From Colimorpha sp045222795 (GTDB lineage Bacteria; Bacteroidota; Bacteroidia; Bacteroidales; P3), in assembly GCA_045222795.1 (NCBI GenBank), contig JBGUZF010000047.1, positions 1-56,928 of the forward strand: a DNA stretch of 56,928 nucleotides, in the 5' to 3' direction. How positions within the stretch are numbered: the first letter of the stretch is position 1; every line of letters starts with the position of its first letter. Made by a program: the position numbers and the translations under genes. Below the pieces are notes generated by a model. That model saw only the letters and a list, made by a program, of their open reading frames with translations. It did no database searches and was not told the origin of the DNA. Of the stretch, positions 50,972 through 56,928 are shown piece by piece.

Positions 50972-51517
50972 ATGCGTATCATCGCCGGAAACCTCCGCGG
51001 CCGTCGTCTCAACCCTCCCGCCAACCTGCCTGTGCGTCCCACCACCGACATGGCACGCGAGAGCCTGTTCAACATCTTGAACAACTACGTCGACTTCGAG
51101 GACTGCACGGTGATGGACCTCTTCGCCGGCACCGGCGCCGTCTCCTTCGAGTTCGTCTCCCGCGGCGTGCGCGAGGTCACATCCATCGACATCAACGCCC
51201 AGTGCACCGACTATATCAAGGCCGAAGCCGCACGCATGGACGTCCGCAACCTCCACGTGGTGCGTGCCGACGTCTTCGACCTCCTCAAGCGTGCCAACCG
51301 CCGCTTCGACATTGTTTTTGCCGACCCGCCCTACGCCATCGAGGGACTCCCCACACTGCCCGACCTCGTCTTCGAGCGCCAGGTACTCACCGACGACGGC
51401 ATCTTCATCCTCGAGCATCCCCGCGAGTACTCCTTCGAGGAGCATCCCCACTTCTGGCAGCACCGCAACTACGGCAAAGTCAACTTCACCTTCTTCGCAC
51501 AGAAGATTGACGAATAA
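50972..51517 (+). CDS. rsmD: 16S rRNA (guanine966-N2)-methyltransferase RsmD
   Basis: RsmD methylates G966 of 16S rRNA in the 30S subunit using S-adenosylmethionine. The 181-residue protein has MRIIAGNLRGRRL at the start, the SAM-binding DLFAGTGAVSFEFVSRG and the catalytic DPPY motif (FADPPYAIEG). It follows the DUF3822 gene in one operon. A CCTGCCTGACCG repeat element lies directly after it. Confidence 0.93.
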   Translation: MRIIAGNLRGRRLNPPANLPVRPTTDMARESLFNILNNYVDFEDCTVMDLFAGTGAVSFEFVSRGVREVTSIDINAQCTDYIKAEAARMDVRNLHVVRADVFDLLKRANRRFDIVFADPPYAIEGLPTLPDLVFERQVLTDDGIFILEHPREYSFEEHPHFWQHRNYGKVNFTFFAQKIDE

Positions 51518-51527
51518 CACTCGGCAC

Positions 51528-51622
51528 TCAAGCAATCCTGCCTGACCGTAAGGGAACGGCCTTGAGCACCGATGAAATAAAATCAAATATAGCGAAAAAG
51601 CAATCAAACAATCAAGCAATCA
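51528..51622. repeat. CCTGCCTGACCG element, copy 2, with octad arms
   Basis: It has the same core as at 42244-42340 in the same orientation, flanked by AATCAAGC/AATCAAAC octads, and ends five bases before the purC start. Confidence 0.8.
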
Positions 51623-51627
51623 TAATA

Positions 51628-52575
51628 ATGAACGCAATCGTTAAAACCAACTTCAGCTTCCCCAAGCAGAAAAGCCTCTATGTAGGCAAAGTGCGCGATG
51701 TCTACAACATCGACGACAAGTATATGGCCATGGTCGTCTCCGACCGCATCTCGGCCTTCGACGTGGTGCTCCCCAAGGGCATCCCCTACAAAGGTCAGGT
51801 CCTTAACCAGATTGCCGCCAAGTTCCTCGACGCCACCGCCGACATACTCCCCAACTGGAAACTCGCCACTCCCGACCCCATGGTCACCGTGGGTCTCAAG
51901 TGCGAAGGTTTCCGCGTCGAGATGATTGTCCGCGGCTACCTCGCTGGAAGCGCCTGGCGTGAATACAAGGCCGGCGCCCGCACCCTCTGCGGCGTCCAGC
52001 TGCCCGAAGGTATGGTCGAGAACCAGAAGTTTCCAACTCCCATCGTGACTCCCACCACCAAGGCCGACGAAGGACACGACGAGAACATCAGCCGCGAGGA
52101 GATTATCCGCACCGGCCTTGTCGCCAAGGAGGACTACGACCAGCTCGAGCGCTATGCCCTGCAGCTCTTCCAGCGCGGCACCGAGATTGCTGCCAAGCAC
52201 GGCCTCATCCTCGTCGACACCAAGTACGAGTTCGGCAAACGTGACGGTAAGATATACCTCATCGACGAGATCCACACTCCCGACAGCAGCCGCTACTTCT
52301 ACGCCGAAAGCTACGAGGAGCGCCTCGCAAAGGGTGAGCACCAGCGTCAGCTCAGCAAGGAGTTTGTTCGCGAATGGCTCATGGACAACGGCTTCCAGGG
52401 CAAGGAAGGTCAGAAGGTGCCCGAGATGACCGACGAGATTGTCAACAGCATCAGCGACCGCTACATCGAGCTCTACGAGCACATCACCGGCGAACGCTTC
52501 CAGAAAGCCGACGACTGCGCCGATGTCGCCGCCCGCATCGAGAAAAATGTTACCGACTACCTGGCCAAGCTGTGA
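51628..52575 (+). CDS. purC: Phosphoribosylaminoimidazole-succinocarboxamide synthase
   Basis: PurC joins CAIR and aspartate to SAICAR in purine synthesis, using ATP. The 315-residue protein has YVGKVRDVYNIDDKYMAMVVSDRISAFD at the start, the substrate-binding RGYLAGSAWREY, and the metal- and ATP-binding LVDTKYEFG and IDEIHTPDSSRYF segments. Its length matches the longer eukaryote-like bacterial PurC. The ATG at 51628 was chosen; an earlier in-frame ATG at 51562 lies in the repeat element. Confidence 0.95.
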   Translation: MNAIVKTNFSFPKQKSLYVGKVRDVYNIDDKYMAMVVSDRISAFDVVLPKGIPYKGQVLNQIAAKFLDATADILPNWKLATPDPMVTVGLKCEGFRVEMIVRGYLAGSAWREYKAGARTLCGVQLPEGMVENQKFPTPIVTPTTKADEGHDENISREEIIRTGLVAKEDYDQLERYALQLFQRGTEIAAKHGLILVDTKYEFGKRDGKIYLIDEIHTPDSSRYFYAESYEERLAKGEHQRQLSKEFVREWLMDNGFQGKEGQKVPEMTDEIVNSISDRYIELYEHITGERFQKADDCADVAARIEKNVTDYLAKL

Positions 52576-52653
52576 GTTGTAAGCTGTGAGCTGTAAGTGG
52601 CTACGCAGGCTGCGGCAGCCCACTTAAAACTTGAAGCTTAAAACTTAAAGCTA
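52576..52653. repeat. Inverted heptad element with AAGTGGCTACGCA core (purC-CYTH spacer)
   Basis: GCTGTGA/GCTGTAA heptads on the left mirror ACTTAAA/ACTTGAA heptads on the right. They surround GTGGCTACGCA (52597-52607) and a GC-rich palindrome (GGCTGC G GCAGCC). Confidence 0.8.
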
Positions 52654-52657
52654 TATT

Positions 52658-53122
52658 ATGGAAATCGAGCGCAAATATCTTGTCCGTGAGCTCCCTGCCG
52701 ACCTCGACAGCTATCCTCACGTCGAGATTGAGCAAGGTTACCTATGCACATCGCCCACTCTGCGCATCCGCAGGATGGGCGATGCCTATATCCTCACCGT
52801 AAAAGAGAAGGTGAGAGGCACCACTTCGGCCATAGTGAATAGGGAAGAGGAGTTTTCCCTCTCTGCCGACAAGTACAACCTGCTGAAGTCAAAGTGCGAT
52901 GGCAACTTCGTCAGCAAGACCCGTTATCGCATCCCGCTCGGAGGTGGATTGACCGCCGAGCTTGACCTCTTCCACGGTCCCCATGAAGGTCTCCGTCTCG
53001 TTGAGGTGGAATTCCCCACCACCGAAGCCGCCGACCGCTTCACGCCACCTGCCTGGTTCGGCCCCGACGTCAGCACCGACCCCCGCTACCGCAATTCATA
53101 CCTGGCCCATAATACCCTATAA
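52658..53122 (+). CDS. CYTH-domain protein (inorganic triphosphatase-like)
   Basis: This 154-residue CYTH/triphosphate-tunnel protein has the signature MEIERKYLV (ExExK) at the N-terminus, followed by strands with alternating basic residues (LRIRRMGDAYILTVKEK, TRYRIPLGGGLTAELDLF). It probably hydrolyses triphosphate-containing substrates. The next gene starts 28 nt later, after a heptad array. Confidence 0.88.
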   Translation: MEIERKYLVRELPADLDSYPHVEIEQGYLCTSPTLRIRRMGDAYILTVKEKVRGTTSAIVNREEEFSLSADKYNLLKSKCDGNFVSKTRYRIPLGGGLTAELDLFHGPHEGLRLVEVEFPTTEAADRFTPPAWFGPDVSTDPRYRNSYLAHNTL

Positions 53123-53155
53123 TTTCAACTTTCAATTTTCAACTTTCAACTTGAA
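53123..53155. repeat. Heptad array supplying the TTG start of the transporter gene
   Basis: CAATTTT / CAACTTT units fill the spacer; the last unit contains the TTG used as start codon at 53151. Confidence 0.8.
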
Positions 53156-54557
53156 AAAGATTCCCCATACCTTTGTCATCGTCTTTGCCCTCATTGTGTT
53201 GGCGGCGGTGATGACGTGGGTGGTGCCGGCCGGCGAGTTCCTGCGCCAGACTGTCGACGGCCGCGAGGTGGTGGTCAACGGCTCGTTCCACCACGTCGAT
53301 GCCGCGCCGCAGACATGGCAGATATTCAGCGCACTCTTCAACGGCTTCGTCGACAAGGCCGACATCATCATATTCATATTGATGGTCGGTGGCGCCTTCT
53401 GGATTCTCAACAACAGCCACGCCATCGACGTCGGTGTAATGGCCTTCCTGCGCCGCGTGCAGAAACTCAGCAAGTATAAGCTCATCCGCGCGCTCGGTGT
53501 CGAGAACATCATCATCACGTTGGTGATGCTCCTCTTCAGCCTCTTCGGCGCCATCTTCGGTATGAGCGAGGAGACCATAGCCTTCGTTGTGGTCTTTATT
53601 CCATTGGCTATCTCCATGGGCTACGACTCCATCGTCGGCGTCTGTATGTGCTATGTCGCCGCCCATGTGGGCTTCGCTGGAGCAATGCTCAACCCCTTCA
53701 CCATCGGCATCGCACAGGGCATTGCCGGCCTGCCGCTCTTCTCGGGTCTCGAATACCGCTTCTTCTGCTGGATAATCCTCACTATCATTGGTATAGCCTT
53801 CGTCCTCTGGTACGCCCACCGCGTCAAAGCCAAGCCCGAACGCAGTCCCGTCCATAAACTCGACGACTACTGGCGTGAGCGTATGCAGTCCAACGAGGAG
53901 GCCAGGCTGACAACTCGCCAGATTCTCATCCTTATCCTATTGCTCATCACCATCGTCGCCCTTGTCGTCGGCGTGCTGAAGTTCGGCTGGTACATCGCCG
54001 AAATTTCGGCTCTCTTCCTCGCCATGGGTATCATCGCCGGCATTCTCGACCGCCAAGGTGCCGACTCTATCGCCAAACTTTTCCTCGCCGGCTGTAAGGA
54101 CATCCTCTCCGCAGCCCTCGTCGTGGGAATCGCCAGCGGCATCATATTTATATTGAAAGACGGCCGCGTCATCGACACCATGCTATATGGACTAACCAAG
54201 AGCCTCGCCAAAACCGGCGAAGTCACCTCCCTCGGTGTCATGTACCTCTTCCAGACAGCTCTTAACCTCGTGATGCCCAGTGGTTCAGCCAAGGCGGCGC
54301 TCACCATGCCCATCATGACGCAGTTCGCCGACCTCATCAACGTCTCGCGCCAGACCACCGTCTTAGCTTTCCAGTTCGGCGACGGCTTCACCAATATGCT
54401 CACCCCCACCAGCGGTGTCCTCATCGGCGTCCTCGGCATGGCCCGCATTCCCTACGGCACCTGGCTAAAATGGGTCTGGAAGTTCATCCTCGCCCTTATC
54501 TTCATCGGATTCCTCCTTATGCTGCCCACTCTCTGGCTCACCCTCCCGGGCTTCTGA
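53151..54557 (+). CDS. YfcC-family membrane transporter
   Basis: This 468-residue membrane protein has about 11-12 helices. An early VPAGEFLRQTVDGREVV segment (AGE motif) and a late LVMPSGSAKAALTMPIM region are typical of YfcC-family basic amino acid or C4-dicarboxylate-like transporters. The only reasonable start is TTG at 53151, inside the heptad repeat. The longer frame from 52962 reads through the CYTH gene and has no meaning. The substrate is unknown. Confidence 0.85.
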   Translation: MKKIPHTFVIVFALIVLAAVMTWVVPAGEFLRQTVDGREVVVNGSFHHVDAAPQTWQIFSALFNGFVDKADIIIFILMVGGAFWILNNSHAIDVGVMAFLRRVQKLSKYKLIRALGVENIIITLVMLLFSLFGAIFGMSEETIAFVVVFIPLAISMGYDSIVGVCMCYVAAHVGFAGAMLNPFTIGIAQGIAGLPLFSGLEYRFFCWIILTIIGIAFVLWYAHRVKAKPERSPVHKLDDYWRERMQSNEEARLTTRQILILILLLITIVALVVGVLKFGWYIAEISALFLAMGIIAGILDRQGADSIAKLFLAGCKDILSAALVVGIASGIIFILKDGRVIDTMLYGLTKSLAKTGEVTSLGVMYLFQTALNLVMPSGSAKAALTMPIMTQFADLINVSRQTTVLAFQFGDGFTNMLTPTSGVLIGVLGMARIPYGTWLKWVWKFILALIFIGFLLMLPTLWLTLPGF

Positions 54558-54594
54558 TTTTCAATAGAATAATCGCGCATAAACCAACACCATT

Positions 54595-55515
54595 ATGGCT
54601 CGCATAGCAAGACTTTTGCTGATAGTCAGCGTTTTTTTCACCTTTCACCTTTCACCTTTCACCTTGTCCGCCCAGGACAGCACCTATGCACGGCGCATCA
54701 TCCGAGACCTCAGCAGCCCTGAAATGTTTGGCAGGGGAATGCAGAATAGGGGAGATTCCATCGCAGCAGACTACCTGCGACGCGAGCTGATGGCCAACGG
54801 CGTAAAGTCTCTTGACAACCCTGCAAACACCAGTGTTAAAGACACATACTATCAGTACTTTCGCTTCCCACAGACGCGTACCAAGCCACCTATAGTGCGT
54901 GCCGGCTACCGCTCGCAGAATGTCTGCGGCTACATCCCCGGCGAGACGGACACGATGATTGTCTTCACGGCCCATTACGAGCACCTCGGCATGAACGGCG
55001 ACACTATCTTCTACGGTGCCCACGATAACGCCAGCGGCACCGCGGCGGTGATGGATCTGGCACGCATGTTCAACCTCCAACGCGGCCACTACACCTATGT
55101 TTTTCTGTTCTTCGGAGGCGAAGAATCAGGACTTATTGGCTCGCATTACTTTGCAGAAAACCCGCTAATTAGACTATCTAAGGTAAAGCTTTTGATTAAC
55201 ATCGACCTCTTCTGCGGAGGCGAGGACGGAATGATGGTTGTCAACGCCAATAGTCGCGAGACGAAGCCATACGTCGACCTGCTGCAGAGCATCAACGACG
55301 AGCGTGGCTACGCCCCCAAAATCGCCCGTCGCGACAATGCCGCCAATAGCGACCACTACTGGTTCACTTCCGACTGTCCCGCCATCTTCATCTACACCCT
55401 CGGCGGTCCCTTCGGAGGCTACCATAGCCCCACTGATACCTGCGACGGTTGTGGACTAGGCAACTATATGAATTACATGACGTTGTTGCGGGTATTCCTC
55501 GAGCATCTTAACTAG
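54595..55515 (+). CDS. Exported M28-family aminopeptidase-like metallopeptidase
   Basis: This 306-residue protein has a signal peptide whose core is made by a heptad array (FFTFHLSPFTLSAQ). The M28 zinc-peptidase ligands are in order: HYEHLG, AHDNASGTA, GGEESGLIGS, NIDLF and the final GGYHSPTDT. It probably removes N-terminal residues from peptides in the periplasm. It is followed by the 11-mer hairpin copy 2 and argS. Confidence 0.9.
   Translation: MARIARLLLIVSVFFTFHLSPFTLSAQDSTYARRIIRDLSSPEMFGRGMQNRGDSIAADYLRRELMANGVKSLDNPANTSVKDTYYQYFRFPQTRTKPPIVRAGYRSQNVCGYIPGETDTMIVFTAHYEHLGMNGDTIFYGAHDNASGTAAVMDLARMFNLQRGHYTYVFLFFGGEESGLIGSHYFAENPLIRLSKVKLLINIDLFCGGEDGMMVVNANSRETKPYVDLLQSINDERGYAPKIARRDNAANSDHYWFTSDCPAIFIYTLGGPFGGYHSPTDTCDGCGLGNYMNYMTLLRVFLEHLN
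54635..54665. repeat. Heptad array encoding a signal-peptide core
   Basis: Four TTTCACC units encode the Phe/Thr/His/Leu core of the M28 peptidase signal, next to its SAQ cleavage site. Confidence 0.85.
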
Positions 55516-55549
55516 TGGGGACACCCTCTGTTCCTCACTTGTTGTTCGC

Positions 55550-55600
55550 TTGTTCTTCAGTTGTTCTTCAGTGGATGACTGAAGAACAACTGAAGAACAA
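55550..55600. repeat. 11-mer inverted repeat, perfect 23-bp stem
   Basis: Two TTGTTCTTCAG units plus T (to 55572) are exactly mirrored at 55578-55600 around a 5-nt loop. It is the second copy of the element at 40144-40196, between the M28 gene and argS. Confidence 0.85.
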
Positions 55601-55646
55601 CTGAAGAAATACTGAAAAAATGAGCGCCCCATCAATTATTTTTTCG

Positions 55647-55654
55647 TATCTTTG
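55647..55654 (+). promoter_or_regulatory. -7 promoter element of argS
   Basis: TATCTTTG matches TAnnTTTG and lies 33 nt before the argS ATG. The -33 element is not clear. Confidence 0.6.
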
Positions 55655-55687
55655 CACTTTGTATAACAAAACGATAATACTACGGAA

Positions 55688-56928
55688 ATGAATATAACTG
55701 AGACTCTTACAAGAACAATTGCCGATGTGCTGAAGCAACTCTACGGCATCGAGCAGGCTCCCGACACTATTGTGCTGCAGGATACCCGCAAGGAGTTCCG
55801 CGGCGACTATACGCTTGTGGTGTTCCCATACGTGAAACAGGCCCGCAAGGCCCCTGAGGCTGTGGCCAATGAGATAGGCGAGACTGTGAAGGCCGCTCTG
55901 CCGCAGGTGGCCAACTACAATGTTGTCAAGGGTTTCCTGAACCTTGAGATTGCCGACAGCTATTGGCTGCAGTTCGTGGCCGAGAAGGCTGGCGACAGCC
56001 GCTTTGGTCTGGCCGATATAACCCCTGACAGTGCTCCAGTAGTAGTTGAATACAGTAGTCCTAATACCAATAAACCCTTGCACTTAGGTCATATCCGCAA
56101 CAATCTCCTTGGTTGGTCGGTGAGTCAACTCCTGACTGCCGCCGGTGCCAACGTGCGCAAGGTGAACCTGGTGAACGACCGCGGCATACATATCTGTAAG
56201 AGTATGTTGGCCTGGATGCGCTACGGCAACGGTGAGACCCCCGAGAGCAGCGGCATGAAGGGCGACCACCTGGTTGGCAAGTACTACGTGGAGTTCGACA
56301 AACACTACAAGGAAGAGGTCAAACAGCTGATGGAGAGTGGGGTAGAGGAGGAGCAGGCTAAGCGAGAGGCTCCCTTGATGGTGGAGGCACAGAGCATGCT
56401 AAAGCGCTGGGAAGAGGGTGACAAGGAGGTGCGTGCGCTGTGGGAGAAGATGAACGGATGGGTGTATGCCGGCTTCGACGAGACCTACGCCCGTCTGGGT
56501 GTCGGCTTCGACAAGGTATACTATGAGAGTCAGACCTATCTGCTTGGTAAAGAGCTTGTGCAGAAAGGTTTGGATATGGGCGTGCTGTTCCGCAAGGAGG
56601 ATGGTTCGGTGTGGTGCGACCTCACCGGCGACGGTCTCGACCAGAAGCTGCTGCTCCGCAAGGACGGCACCTCGGTCTACATGACCCAGGACCTCGGTAC
56701 GGCACTGCTTCGCCACAACGATTTCGGTGCTGAGAGACTCATCTATGTGGTCGGCAACGAGCAAGACTATCACTTTAAGGTACTGAAGTTAATACTCGCT
56801 AAATTAGGCTTTTCGTGGGCGGATAAAGTGTACCATCTGAGCTATGGTATGGTCGAGTTGCCCAATGGTAAGATGAAGTCTAGAGAGGGCACTGTGGTCG
56901 ACGCCGACGACCTGATCGACGAGATGGA
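55688..56928 (+). CDS. argS: Arginyl-tRNA synthetase, N-terminal part (cut by the window end)
   Basis: ArgRS charges tRNA-Arg with arginine. About 413 residues are present, with no stop before the window end. They include the N-terminal additional domain (about 1-110), the class I HIGH motif as HLGHIRN (about 138), and most of the catalytic domain. The KMSK loop is GKMKSREG, followed by TVVDADDLIDEM, as in bacterial ArgRS. The start at 55688 follows a good -7 element. The remaining anticodon-binding part lies outside. Confidence 0.95.
   Translation, partial: MNITETLTRTIADVLKQLYGIEQAPDTIVLQDTRKEFRGDYTLVVFPYVKQARKAPEAVANEIGETVKAALPQVANYNVVKGFLNLEIADSYWLQFVAEKAGDSRFGLADITPDSAPVVVEYSSPNTNKPLHLGHIRNNLLGWSVSQLLTAAGANVRKVNLVNDRGIHICKSMLAWMRYGNGETPESSGMKGDHLVGKYYVEFDKHYKEEVKQLMESGVEEEQAKREAPLMVEAQSMLKRWEEGDKEVRALWEKMNGWVYAGFDETYARLGVGFDKVYYESQTYLLGKELVQKGLDMGVLFRKEDGSVWCDLTGDGLDQKLLLRKDGTSVYMTQDLGTALLRHNDFGAERLIYVVGNEQDYHFKVLKLILAKLGFSWADKVYHLSYGMVELPNGKMKSREGTVVDADDLIDEM

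Noticed and set aside
52962..53150. Upstream extension of the YfcC-type gene to an ATG at 52962
   Set aside because: It would read through the CYTH gene in another frame and through the heptad array; the transporter family starts near 53151.

Overview
The window looks like a chromosomal segment of a Bacteroidota bacterium, most likely of the order Bacteroidales, with fairly GC-rich genes and AT-rich spacers. Signs of this are TAnnTTTG-type -7 promoter elements, type IX secretion C-terminal sorting domains (types A and B), lineage-typical families (DUF3276, DUF3822, DUF5683, an RprY-type regulator, a short adenylate kinase) and FtcD fused to cyclodeaminase. I found no rRNA, tRNA, CRISPR array, phage or insertion sequence with a transposase. 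Most genes are ordinary housekeeping or envelope genes.

Layout. 1-309 is the tail of a type IX-secreted protein. 515-5143 is an rnf operon (B-C-D-G-E) with no rnfA in the usual last place. 5205-8810 holds a small exported protein and a large CUB/P-domain/PKD adhesin-like protein with a type B sorting domain. 8863-13381 holds ftcD, a tiny lipoprotein gene and priA. On the minus strand, 16586-13444 is an nrnA / two FKBP-type lipoproteins / adk operon. 16809-23472 runs cyclophilin, rprY, a PhnP-like hydrolase, a glycosyltransferase, a MORN protein, a lipoprotein and an S9 peptidase. On the minus strand, 28671-23521 is outer-membrane barrel / TlpA-like protein / mutL / rhomboid. 28973-34348 holds an HtrA-like protease, a MATE transporter, dnaB and a deoxyhypusine-synthase-like gene. 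34566-39972 is a three-gene operon of secreted proteins: DUF6624, an S41 peptidase, and a double DUF6624 plus M1-like metallopeptidase fusion. 40326-47488 holds a thioesterase, a cysteine desulfidase-like gene, DUF3276, parA-parB-DUF5683, exbB-exbD-tonB and an S4-domain gene. 47747-48591 is an ECF sigma / membrane partner pair followed by about 850 bp without a gene. 49442-56928 holds a DUF3822/rsmD cluster, purC, a CYTH protein, a YfcC-type transporter, an M28 peptidase and the start of argS.

The most striking signal lies between the genes. About thirty spacers carry short imperfect tandem arrays with a period of 7 nt (sometimes 8 or 11). The unit sequence differs from locus to locus, but the period is shared. 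Several arrays are inverted around a short core, and one core (AAGTGGCTACGCA) recurs at four places. Other small repeats are also present: a 140-bp element with terminal inverted repeats (two copies), a roughly 80-bp CCTGCCTGACCG element (two copies), and 11-mer hairpins with perfect 23- to 25-bp stems (two copies). Heptad arrays also run into coding sequence, where they form hydrophobic cores of signal peptides, linkers in PriA and MutL, stop codons, and the context of TTG starts. This resembles the heptanucleotide short tandem repeats known from cyanobacteria. I know of no described function for it in this lineage.

All calls come from reading sequence and translations by eye; no database search was run.
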